Source of the DNA: CAYJHC01 sp964370035
GTDB taxonomy: Bacteria; Bacillota; Clostridia; Peptostreptococcales; Anaerovoracaceae
Assembly (NCBI GenBank): GCA_964370035.1
Contig: CAYJGT010000026.1
Location: 1-19,927, forward strand
Direction: 5' to 3'
Length of the DNA stretch: 19,927 nt
The notes beneath the pieces are model-generated. The model was given only the letters and a program-made list of their open reading frames with translations, was not told where the DNA came from and did no database searches. Below are positions 1 to 6,782 of the stretch, one piece after another. Each line of letters starts with the position of its first letter. The stretch's first letter is position 1. Both the position numbers and the translations under genes were made by a program.

Positions 1-47
1 GGCTGTTAACCGATAGGCTGCGGGTTCGAGCCCCGCCCTTGGAGCCA
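1..47 (+). tRNA. tRNA-Asn (GTT), 3' part only
   Basis: This is the 3' portion of a tRNA cut by the window edge. It shows the anticodon loop CTGTTAA (anticodon GTT, Asn), a T-arm with stem GCGGG/CCCGC around TTCGAGC, a 7-base acceptor strand, discriminator G and an encoded CCA. It is the first of three tRNAs in a row, so the window starts inside a tRNA cluster. Confidence 0.9.
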
Positions 48-91
48 TTTTATTTATGACAGCAGTCATGATAATTATCGCTATATTATAT

Positions 92-180
92 GCCGGAGTG
101 GCGGAATTGGCAGACGCCCAGGACTTAAAATCCTGTGAGATTAATTTCTCGTACCGGTTCGACCCCGGTCTCCGGCACCA
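92..180 (+). tRNA. tRNA-Leu (TAA)
   Basis: This is a complete class II tRNA of 89 bases with an encoded CCA. The acceptor strands GCCGGAG and CTCCGGC pair fully. The anticodon loop CTTAAAA gives anticodon TAA. A long variable arm (TGAGATTAATTTCTCG) and the T-arm ACCGGTTCGACCCCGGT are visible. The long variable arm and D-loop AATTGGCAGAC are typical of tRNA-Leu. Confidence 0.97.
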
Positions 181-206
181 ATATAGAAATTAAAATTTAA
201 TAACGC

Positions 207-282
<76 letters not shown>

Positions 283-285
283 GAG

Positions 286-322
286 AAAAACCTTAGAATT
301 TTAATAATTCCAAGGTTTTTTT
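286..322 (+). terminator. rho-independent terminator of the tRNA cluster
   Basis: A 15-bp stem (286-300 with 306-320, one mismatch) with a 5-base loop ends in a run of seven T. It lies directly after tRNA-fMet and closes the tRNA operon. Confidence 0.85.
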
Positions 323-446
323 ATTTGTCTATTTCATCGTGTGTTTTTTTCTCAAATAGGCTGTATTGGCCTTTATAATCGTGCCCATTGTACGCTTATT
401 TCACATAAAGATAAGATTACATGTAAGTCCTTTGTAAGCATTGACT

Positions 447-1001
447 CTATAATAGTTTGTCACAAAGAGATAGTATTTTTCTTGCAGTGTTTGCATTCCT
501 AATAGTAACCTTACTATACACATTCAATCCGGAAATTTTGCTCCATCTTGTTTTTGAAAATGTTGCCTTTGCGGCAGACCAAAAAATTACATTCTTATAA
601 TAGCCAACTTTTTCTATTCCTCTCTTTGTTTCTCCTATAGCTGCAAAAACTTTATCTGGTGTCATAGGAGGAATAAGGAAAATAGCTTGATGCACCATTT
701 CCTCTTCACTAGGTTCTCCCCACCACTGCGGTTTATTTTCTAAAGACTCCGAAAGTTCATCTGCTGTTATAACGCAGACTGGAATAGTTAGCTGAAAGTT
801 TTTATTTATTATATCTTCGCATAAACTTATCAACTTTGAAATATCTTCTATTTCACTTTTAAATATAACATTACCACTATTAATATAAGTAGTTACCTGT
901 ACAAAGCCTATTTCTTCAAAAGATGCTTTTAGGCGCTCCATTGACACTTTGTTTTTTCCCCCAACATTTATTCCCCGCAAAAAAGCTATATACTTTTCCA
1001 T
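447..1001 (-). CDS. DUF1697 family protein
   Basis: The 184-residue product is close to the usual DUF1697 length. It begins with the family signature YIAFLRGINVGGKNK (residues 4-18), followed by the SMERLKASFEEIGF helix and the TYINSGNVIF strand (residues 38-48). The C-terminal RNANTARKI segment is also typical. The biochemical role of the family is unknown; it is a small soluble alpha/beta protein. The ATG has an AGAGG ribosome binding site. It lies 9 bases downstream of the DUF1905 gene on the same strand, so the two are very likely cotranscribed. No terminator could be recognised between its end and the tRNA terminator. Confidence 0.88.
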   Translation of the reverse strand: MEKYIAFLRGINVGGKNKVSMERLKASFEEIGFVQVTTYINSGNVIFKSEIEDISKLISLCEDIINKNFQLTIPVCVITADELSESLENKPQWWGEPSEEEMVHQAIFLIPPMTPDKVFAAIGETKRGIEKVGYYKNVIFWSAAKATFSKTRWSKISGLNVYSKVTIRNANTARKILSLCDKLL

Positions 1002-1010
1002 ATTATCCTC

Positions 1011-1292
1011 TCAATCTAAAATTTCAATTTCCACTTCAACAGTATCACCTATATCTTTACCGATCTTCTTTCTTATCGCCTTTAAAACTCCTATTATGTA
1101 GCATATTGTTCCATCTTCATTTTTAAATCCCATATTTACTATGCTACCCCTGTATGGCTCCTTATCAAATGTAGCCTTTATCTTTACCCTCCCTTTTCCA
1201 AACTCTTTTTTTATATCAAAAGGCACAGGAACAAACGCTCCGCCTCCACTTCCCTCATGTATAACCGCTGTAAATTTAACCTTCTTTTCCAT
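1011..1292 (-). CDS. DUF1905 family protein
   Basis: The 93-residue product matches the DUF1905 pattern: a small beta-barrel-like domain with FTAVIHEGSGGGAFVPVPFD near the N-terminus, then the KEFGKGRVKIKATFD and EPYRGSIVNMG strands, and GDTVEVEIEILD at the end. Its function is not known. In other genomes the domain is often joined to a YdeI-like segment, which is absent here. A strong AGGAGG precedes the ATG. A perfect -10 hexamer TATAAT lies on the minus strand at 1325-1320, though I found no convincing -35. It is the first gene of a probable two-gene operon with the DUF1697 gene. Confidence 0.85.
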   Translation of the reverse strand: MEKKVKFTAVIHEGSGGGAFVPVPFDIKKEFGKGRVKIKATFDKEPYRGSIVNMGFKNEDGTICYIIGVLKAIRKKIGKDIGDTVEVEIEILD

Positions 1293-1377
1293 AGCATACC
1301 TCCTAATATTCCTATGGTTATTATACTTTCTTTTAACGATATCTTACCATATTTTTACACCAACATTCTGAATTCAC

Positions 1378-1405
1378 TTGCTTTTTAAATTAATTCCAAT
1401 ATAAT
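1378..1405 (+). promoter_or_regulatory. sigma-A-like promoter of the 158-aa gene
   Basis: TTGCTT (1378-1383) is separated by 16 bases from a perfect TATAAT (1400-1405). The predicted transcript starts near 1412, giving a leader of about 40 bases ahead of the start codon at 1453. Confidence 0.6.
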
Positions 1406-1452
1406 TTTAATTGTAGAAGTAAAAATCAAGTTTTTATTCTAGGAGGTAATAA

Positions 1453-1929
1453 ATGTTTAATGATGTATTTGGAATACTTAGAGGTTTGTTAGCTTTATTA
1501 ATTTTATCCCCATTAGCACTTTTCTTATTCAGTGGGTCTTTTCAATCCTTATTCGATAATAATAATTCAAGAGATTTAGACTTTATCACACCCGTATCTC
1601 AGGTGACTTTAGATATCAGTGGCACTAGTTTTGAACTTTCCAAAATTGAAGCCGATGGTGCTATTTTCGAAGGAGTTGAAACAATAACAGAAATAGGATA
1701 TGCAAATAGTTATATAAAATTTGAGGAAGAAGCCGTCATAAGATTAGGCAGTAAAACAATCTCATCCGAATACTCTACCACCTATTCTAGTAATGATATA
1801 AATGCTTTGAACGTTACCTTATCCGATTTTAACGAGGAGTACATTAGTCTTTATCCCGAAGAAATGACACTAGTAATGCCTAACGGAAATAAACTTTTCT
1901 ATGAAGCAAGCTCATCAATTCCCATCTAG
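1453..1929 (+). CDS. hypothetical protein with N-terminal membrane anchor
   Basis: I do not recognise this 158-residue protein. Residues about 7-28 (GILRGLLALLILSPLALFLF) form one hydrophobic segment. An acidic, beta-rich region follows, rich in Ser, Thr, Glu and Ile. There is no lipobox, so it is probably anchored by the N-terminal helix with the rest outside the membrane. An excellent ribosome binding site (TAGGAGGT) lies 6 bases before the ATG. It is a single-gene unit with its own promoter and hairpin terminator, running away from the DUF1905 gene and towards the next minus-strand gene. No function can be inferred. Confidence 0.75.
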   Translation: MFNDVFGILRGLLALLILSPLALFLFSGSFQSLFDNNNSRDLDFITPVSQVTLDISGTSFELSKIEADGAIFEGVETITEIGYANSYIKFEEEAVIRLGSKTISSEYSTTYSSNDINALNVTLSDFNEEYISLYPEEMTLVMPNGNKLFYEASSSIPI

Positions 1930-1989
1930 GCACTTAAATAGTAGGAACACCATATTTCAAGGTCACATCAACCTTATATCTATCAGCCT

Positions 1990-2011
1990 AGCAAATTAGC
2001 TTTGCTTTTTT
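1990..2011 (+). terminator. terminator of the 158-aa gene
   Basis: A short 6-bp stem (AGCAAA 1990-1995 with TTTGCT 2001-2006) is followed by a T run to 2011. It lies 60 bases after the stop codon of the plus-strand gene. Confidence 0.55.
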
Positions 2012-2033
2012 CAACGCTCAAGAGAAATAAAAT

Positions 2034-2067
2034 AAATCCTTTGCAACTTTCTTGTTGCAGAGGATTT
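2034..2067 (-). terminator. terminator for the minus-strand 71-aa gene
   Basis: A 14-bp stem (2034-2047 with 2054-2067, one G-U pair) has a 6-base loop. Read on the minus strand it is followed by a T-rich tract (ATTTATTTTATTT), so it ends transcripts arriving from 2090. Confidence 0.7.
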
Positions 2068-2089
2068 ACTTATCTGCACAATCTTACTC

Positions 2090-2305
2090 CTATTCAGATT
2101 TTTTTTCTATTTTATTTTCTAAATCTCTTTTATACTTGTAGTATTCATTGAGTGCAATGCCCCAAAAACCTAACATCAAAATAAATTCTGTTATTGCCAT
2201 TGGTTTACTACCACCCACTAAGTTATACACAGCAAGCCCTGCCCATACAAGAGAAAATCCTAGGGCAAGAACACCTTTGAATAAATACTTATTCTTCATT
2301 TTCAC
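2090..2305 (-). CDS. small two-helix membrane protein, unknown function
   Basis: The 71-residue protein has two predicted membrane helices (about residues 9-29 and 37-54), separated by GGSKPM and followed by a charged tail (NEYYKYKRDLENKIEKKSE). I cannot assign it to a named family. Translation could begin at either of two ATG codons (2305 or 2299); an AAAGGTG ribosome binding site fits both. It lies 68 bases downstream of the DsrE-family gene on the same strand and ends at a good terminator, so it is likely the last gene of that transcript. Confidence 0.7.
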   Translation of the reverse strand: MKMKNKYLFKGVLALGFSLVWAGLAVYNLVGGSKPMAITEFILMLGFWGIALNEYYKYKRDLENKIEKKSE

Positions 2306-2373
2306 ACACCTTTTCTAGTCATTTTTTCCATTTGCCACCACATCAACATCGATTGCAATAGCCTAAAAAATCA

Positions 2374-2712
2374 TTATATCGTAATCAACTTTTCATCAGC
2401 TTTTATTAATTTAGTCAGTGGTTCACCCATTCTAATAACTTCGATCCCTAATGATTCTAATTTCTCAGTCACTCCAAATAAGTTGGCACACGATAAGCAA
2501 GCTTTTACGGTCACTCCTTTAAATTGTGCCATTTTTATTTTTTCTTGTACACCTTCATCCTCTGAAACCAATTTAGCAGAAGGCCCCCATATAATAACAT
2601 CCACCTCTTTCCACCATTCATATATTAATGCATTAGTCGCATACATAAACACCATAGTATGTGCTGTTTGAGGGTTATCATTTACCCATAAAATATTTAA
2701 TTTATCCGACAT
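2374..2712 (-). CDS. DsrE/DsrF-like family protein
   Basis: The 112-residue protein has the layout of the DsrE-like fold: LNILWVNDNPQTAHTMVFMYA as first strand and helix, VDVIIWGPSAKLVSED, a KMAQFKGVTVKAC strand, and a C-terminal GIEVIRMGEPLTKLI element. DsrE-like proteins are small cytoplasmic proteins; some relay sulfur through a conserved Cys. Here a Cys pair occurs in KACLSCANLFGV (about residues 72-75), at the usual position. A GGAGG site precedes the ATG. It lies 125 bases after the dihydropyrimidinase gene with no strong terminator between, so cotranscription is possible. Substrate unknown. Confidence 0.8.
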   Translation of the reverse strand: MSDKLNILWVNDNPQTAHTMVFMYATNALIYEWWKEVDVIIWGPSAKLVSEDEGVQEKIKMAQFKGVTVKACLSCANLFGVTEKLESLGIEVIRMGEPLTKLIKADEKLITI

Positions 2713-2837
2713 TTTTATCCTCCTAACTTTCCATGATTTTATCTACTACTCAGTTCACGTTATAGCGTCTAAGCTATCACATCAACCCTTTTTCTTTCGT
2801 ATTTAACTTGGTTTCTTGTGTCTCATCAATTTTCACT

Positions 2838-4226
2838 TTATTTGTACATCAATCCAAAAGGCTTCCCTTTAATAAGTTTTCCTTGCCCTTCTCGCCCAAT
2901 ATAGCTTCCATTTTCCACAACCATTTCACCTCTTAGGAAGACATCCTTAACCTTGCCTTTTTTCTTCATCCCTTCATATGAGCAGTAATCTACTCCTTGA
3001 AGAGACCCTTCATTGCTAAACGTCCCTTCAAAGTCTGGATCAAAAATAACAATGTCAGCATCATATCCAACACTTATATGCCCTTTACAGTAATCTAACC
3101 CGTTATTTTTTGCTGGAGTGGTTGCAAAAAGATCTACTAGTTTTTGTCTAGTTATCTTTCCTTCTTCAACACCATAAGTCCACAAAACTTCCAATCTATT
3201 CTCAAGCCCAGGAGCTCCATTAGGAATCATTCTAAAGTCATCTATTCCCATATGTTTTTGCTTACTCCAATTAAACCCACAATGATCAGAGCTTACAGCA
3301 TTTAAGTCTCCATTATTCAAACCATCCCACAAGGAATCAAATTGATCTTCTGTTCTTAATGCTGGCGAACAAACATACTTAGCCCCTTCAAAATTTGGTT
3401 TCGCCAAATTATCAACTGTTAAAGTAAGGTAATGCGAACATGTTTCTCCGCAAACCGCTTGACCTTTCCCTCTAGCATAATTAATCTCATCCAAAGCTTC
3501 CTTACAAGAAACATGAACCACATATAGTGGAGCCTCTGCAAGTTCTGCTAAATAAATAGCTCTTTTCGTAGCTTCCGCTTCAACCACTGGAGGTCTAGAA
3601 ACTGCATGATAATATGGACCTACTTGGCCTTTTGCAACACATTGTTTTTGTAGCACATCAATAGCATCAGCATTTTCAGCATGAACCATCACAGTAATAC
3701 CTGCTTCTTTACCTTTTAAAAGTGCCTGCAAAATCGCATCGTCATCTGCATGGAAAAACATTCCCTTATAGGCCATAAATAGCTTCATTGTTGGAAATCC
3801 ACTTTCTGCAAGTTGGGGAATTTCTTCAATTACTTCATCTCTAGGATCTGTCATCACAGAGTGGAAACAGTAATCAACCATTGCTACCCCATCAACATTT
3901 TCTTCCATATAATCCTCAATAGATGCAACTAGCCCTTTTCCCTTTACTTGATTTACAAACTCAACTAAAGTTGTAGTTCCTCCTAGTGCAGCTGCGTTGG
4001 AAGTCTCAAATCCCCTTACCTTTTCTCCAAAAAATTCAAAAGAAAAGTGTACATGCTGATCAACTCCACCAGGAAGTACGTATTTCCCTTCTGCATTGAT
4101 TACCTGATCAGCTTCTACTTCCAAGGTTTCACCAATTAGCTGTATCTTTTCATCAGCTAAAAGAATATCACCTTTATACTCATTGTCGCTAGTGACTATT
4201 ATTCCATTTTTAATTAAAGTTCTCAT
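2838..4226 (-). CDS. hydA: dihydropyrimidinase / D-hydantoinase
   Basis: This 462-residue cytoplasmic zinc amidohydrolase opens the ring of dihydrouracil or dihydrothymine in reductive pyrimidine breakdown; hydantoins are alternative substrates. All metal-site residues are visible: His58 and His60 in DQHVHF, the Lys148 that is carbamylated in the family (TMKLFMAYKG), His182 (MVHAEN), His238 (YVVHVS) and Asp314 (SSDHCGFN). The length is normal and the gene looks intact. AGGAGGT precedes the ATG. The ECF S-component gene upstream ends in its own terminator, so hydA should be transcribed separately. Neither dihydropyrimidine dehydrogenase nor beta-ureidopropionase is present in the window, so the pathway is not confirmed by context. 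Confidence 0.93.
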   Translation of the reverse strand: MRTLIKNGIIVTSDNEYKGDILLADEKIQLIGETLEVEADQVINAEGKYVLPGGVDQHVHFSFEFFGEKVRGFETSNAAALGGTTTLVEFVNQVKGKGLVASIEDYMEENVDGVAMVDYCFHSVMTDPRDEVIEEIPQLAESGFPTMKLFMAYKGMFFHADDDAILQALLKGKEAGITVMVHAENADAIDVLQKQCVAKGQVGPYYHAVSRPPVVEAEATKRAIYLAELAEAPLYVVHVSCKEALDEINYARGKGQAVCGETCSHYLTLTVDNLAKPNFEGAKYVCSPALRTEDQFDSLWDGLNNGDLNAVSSDHCGFNWSKQKHMGIDDFRMIPNGAPGLENRLEVLWTYGVEEGKITRQKLVDLFATTPAKNNGLDYCKGHISVGYDADIVIFDPDFEGTFSNEGSLQGVDYCSYEGMKKKGKVKDVFLRGEMVVENGSYIGREGQGKLIKGKPFGLMYK

Positions 4227-4345
4227 AATCCTACCTCCTAGTATTTAATTTTAACAATCCAAATCAACTTTATCGAAATTTCTTATTCCTATTTAATTGT
4301 ACTATTAAATTGTGAAATATGGTATATTATTTTCATTTTTACAAA

Positions 4346-4369
4346 AAAAGATGCGCATACGCATCTTTT
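4346..4369 (-). terminator. terminator of the ECF S-component gene
   Basis: A perfect 10-bp stem (AAAAGATGCG with CGCATCTTTT) has a 4-base loop. On the minus strand it continues into a run of seven T. It separates the ECF gene from hydA. Confidence 0.85.
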
Positions 4370-4395
4370 CATTTCTTCTAAATCTAGATAACAGA

Positions 4396-4947
4396 CTAAC
4401 TTTGAACTTTTGCTTCTAATTTAGCTCTTCTTGCAACTGGATGTGTGAAGTATTTTTTAAATGTTGAGTTCGAAAGGGCAAAGGCAATAATCATTGAAAG
4501 TGCTATTCCCACTATAACTTGTCCAATGTTCCAAGGTAAAGCTAGCATTGGAGCCACAAAGTTTCCATACATAACCCCTTCCGCAATATAATAAACTCCT
4601 ACCATTATTACACCACCACATGCCATTGCCATTACTGTAATCCAATTAGATTTCATTGGTGTTTTTTCAATAATTAAACTAGCTACTACTATCATTAATA
4701 TTTTTGCCACCAATGTCCAAGGCGCCCACATAGCAAACCCACTTATTATATCTCCTAATGCAGCTCCAAACCCAGCTGCTATAGCTCCATACTTCATACC
4801 TAATATTAGCATTGCAAGAAATATCATTCCATCGCCTAAATGAACGAACCCTTGAGTAAAAGGGATTGGAACCTTTATAAACATAATAGAAATCATTACA
4901 ATCGCCATCATTACTGCTGTTAATGCTAATTTACTCGTCTTATTCAT
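4396..4947 (-). CDS. ECF transporter S component, possibly for vitamin B6 or a related pyridine/pyrimidine
   Basis: This is an integral membrane protein of 183 residues with about six hydrophobic segments. It resembles the ECF-type S-component family (PF07155-like): an N-terminal helix with KLALTAVMMAI, then GFVHLGDGMIFLAMLILG (about residues 33-50) and the small-residue stretch GAIAAGFGAALGDIISG. S components bind a vitamin and pair with a shared energising module (EcfT plus two ATPases), which is not in this window. The gene diverges from a MocR-type regulator; such regulators (PdxR) often control vitamin B6 genes, so pyridoxine or pyridoxal is my preferred substrate, with hydroxymethylpyrimidine or riboflavin as alternatives. 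CCTCC upstream of the ATG marks a good ribosome binding site. Confidence 0.85.
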   Translation of the reverse strand: MNKTSKLALTAVMMAIVMISIMFIKVPIPFTQGFVHLGDGMIFLAMLILGMKYGAIAAGFGAALGDIISGFAMWAPWTLVAKILMIVVASLIIEKTPMKSNWITVMAMACGGVIMVGVYYIAEGVMYGNFVAPMLALPWNIGQVIVGIALSMIIAFALSNSTFKKYFTHPVARRAKLEAKVQS

Positions 4948-5009
4948 TTCAAAACCTCCATCATGACTATTATCTTTTGCTAATTATTGCATAGTATTAT
5001 CATACTTTG

Positions 5010-5038
5010 TTGAATTATTTCATTGGTTATTATATAAT
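5010..5038 (+). promoter_or_regulatory. promoter of the MocR-type regulator
   Basis: TTGAAT (5010-5015), 17 bases, TATAAT (5033-5038). The predicted start near 5045 falls inside the palindrome at 5043-5064. One TTGGTTAT half-site (5023-5030) lies between the -35 and -10, so the regulator probably represses its own gene. Confidence 0.7.
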
Positions 5039-5064
5039 ATGCTTGGTTATATTAATATAACCAA
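5023..5064. promoter_or_regulatory. candidate MocR operator: 22-bp perfect palindrome plus a direct-repeat half-site
   Basis: The half-site TTGGTTAT occurs at 5023-5030 and 5043-5050, exactly 20 bases apart, and inverted at 5057-5064 (ATAACCAA). Bases 5043-5064 form a perfect 22-bp palindrome. The 20-base periodicity places the two direct copies on the same helix face. A TATAAT on the minus strand (5034-5029) could serve the ECF gene; its -35 region is poor and overlaps the palindrome, as expected for an activated promoter. Confidence 0.65.
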
Positions 5065-5096
5065 ATTAATATATTTTTATAATACCAGAGGTTGTT

Positions 5097-6503
5097 ATGC
5101 TAACTTACAATTTAAATAATAATAAATCAATCTATGTCAGTTTATATGAAAATATTAAAGCTGATATTATTAATGGTTCTATTAAACCCAACGAAAAATT
5201 ACCTTCAAAAAGACAACTTTCAGAGCATTTAGGAATAAGTGTAATTTCAGTGCAAAATGCTTATTTGCAACTTATATCAGAAGGTTATGTGTATTCGCTA
5301 GAAAGGAGAGGATATTTTGCTTGTCACAATCCAAATAATAGCTGGCAGAAAAAATCAAAACCCAATTCTATAGAAGAACCATTTTTTTTAGATCAAGAGG
5401 ACAACACGATAACCTATTACAAGAACACTGTAAATTCAGACAACTTTCCTTTTTCTATTTGGGCAAAACTAATGAGAAAAGTACTAGGAGAAAATTATAG
5501 TCAGCTTCTTTTAGAGATAGATAGCAAAGGTGTTTTTGAACTCAGGCTAGCTATTAGCCAATATCTCTATCAAGAAAGAGGCATTGAAGTTTCTCCAAGG
5601 AATATAATAATTGGAGCTGGAACAGAGTATCTTTACGGCATGATAATAAAGTTACTAGGTAGAGAAAATGTATGGGGCATTGAAAATCCAAGTTATCAAA
5701 AAATCCGTCAAATATATTTGGCCGAAAACATAACTCTAACACCACTTAATCTTGATAACCAAGGCCTATCCTACAGACAACTTATAAATAGTAATATCGA
5801 TATACTACACATATCCCCTAATCATCAGTTCCCTACAGGAATAGTAATGCCCTATTCACGTCGCATTGAGCTTCTAAATTGGGCTCAAGAAAAAAGTAGT
5901 AGATACATAATTGAAGATGACTACGACAGCGAGTTCCGCTTTGTAGGTAAGCCCATTCCTTCAATGGAAAGCATTGATACAGAAGGAAAGGTAATCTACA
6001 TAAACACATTTTCTAAAACCATAGCACCTTCATTAAGAATTAGCTACATGATTCTCCCAGATAAACTATTAAGTAAATTTAATAAAGAGCTAGGCTTTCT
6101 CTCCAGCACAGTACCTTCCTTTGAACAATATACTTTGGCTAAATTTATTTCCGAAGGATATTTCGAAAGATACATAAAAAAAATGAAAAAGCAATACAAA
6201 CTGCTTCGAGATGAAATAATAAGCAGTATTATGTCTTCATCGTTAAGCAATATGGTTACCATAAAAGAAGAAAATGCAGGTCTTTACTTTGCGTTAAAGT
6301 TAGATACTGTCAAAAGTGATGAGTACTTAAAAAGACAAGCTTTCCAAAAAGGTGTAAAACTTGTCTTTATGTCTGATTTTATTATGGACCCTTCTGAAAA
6401 ATCAACAGCTAATTTATCAACCTTAATTCTAAGCTATTCCGATTTTCGAGAAGAAGACTTCTCAAAAATGATTTCAACCTTAATTGATATTATTTCATCA
6501 TAA
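5097..6503 (+). CDS. MocR-family transcriptional regulator (GntR wHTH + aminotransferase-like domain), PdxR-like
   Basis: The 468-residue protein is normal for the MocR family. Residues 1-75 form a GntR-type winged helix (YENIKADIINGSIKPNEKLP, then LSEHLGISVISVQNAYLQL). Residues about 110-468 form a fold-type I aminotransferase domain. PLP-binding residues are preserved: Asn242 in ISPNHQFPTG, the EDDYDSEF acidic motif (273-280), Lys307 in NTFSK and Arg314. It should therefore bind PLP, as PdxR and GabR do. The divergent ECF S-component gene and the shared palindromic operator suggest it senses PLP or a vitamin B6 form and controls uptake. The ATG follows AGAGG by 5 bases. A GABA-linked role (GabR) is less likely because no GABA genes are present. 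Confidence 0.88.
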   Translation: MLTYNLNNNKSIYVSLYENIKADIINGSIKPNEKLPSKRQLSEHLGISVISVQNAYLQLISEGYVYSLERRGYFACHNPNNSWQKKSKPNSIEEPFFLDQEDNTITYYKNTVNSDNFPFSIWAKLMRKVLGENYSQLLLEIDSKGVFELRLAISQYLYQERGIEVSPRNIIIGAGTEYLYGMIIKLLGRENVWGIENPSYQKIRQIYLAENITLTPLNLDNQGLSYRQLINSNIDILHISPNHQFPTGIVMPYSRRIELLNWAQEKSSRYIIEDDYDSEFRFVGKPIPSMESIDTEGKVIYINTFSKTIAPSLRISYMILPDKLLSKFNKELGFLSSTVPSFEQYTLAKFISEGYFERYIKKMKKQYKLLRDEIISSIMSSSLSNMVTIKEENAGLYFALKLDTVKSDEYLKRQAFQKGVKLVFMSDFIMDPSEKSTANLSTLILSYSDFREEDFSKMISTLIDIISS

Positions 6504-6518
6504 TACAAAAAAGGAAAT

Positions 6519-6550
6519 AAGCTACTGTATAATGTGGTTTACAGTAGCTT
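6519..6550. terminator. hairpin between convergent genes, probable terminator
   Basis: A perfect inverted repeat of about 11 bp (AGCTACTGTA arm and TACAGTAGCT arm, flanked by another A:T pair) surrounds a loop of about 10 bases. On the minus strand it is followed by a T-rich tract ending in six T, so it could end transcripts of the lipoprotein gene; it also lies 16 bases after the MocR stop codon. Confidence 0.55.
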
Positions 6551-6592
6551 ATGGAAGGAATAATTTGATGCTAAATTCATTGAATCTTGCAG

Positions 6593-6619
6593 CACCTCGA
6601 TAAAAAAGGGGTGTTTTTT
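6593..6619 (+). terminator. possible plus-strand terminator after the MocR gene
   Basis: CACCTC (6593-6598) pairs with GGGGTG (6608-6613) and is followed by six T. An alternative 9-bp stem, GATAAAAAA (6599-6607) with TTTTTTATC (6614-6622), uses the loop and the T run and excludes the first. Confidence 0.5.
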
Positions 6620-6691
6620 ATCACATTTATAGTGTACAACGACCTTGTGATGTAATTTTGAACTTACCAAAATATTTTAAAAATACTAATA

Positions 6692-6709
6692 AACAAAGGC
6701 GCCTTTGTT
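6692..6709. repeat. 18-bp perfect palindrome
   Basis: AACAAAGGCGCCTTTGTT is a perfect palindrome with no central spacer, in the gap between the convergent MocR and lipoprotein genes. It has no T run, so it is not a standard terminator. It could be a protein-binding site or a remnant; no function is evident. Confidence 0.6.
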
Positions 6710-6782
6710 AACAGATTCTCTGCTCATCCACCTATTAGTTTTTTATTTTATAGCAAGTCACATAAAATAAAGACTATCAAAT

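Noticed and set aside
4230..4345. Promoter of hydA
   Set aside because: Candidate boxes (for example TTGATT with AATACT) sit too close to the ribosome binding site or match poorly; none could be supported.
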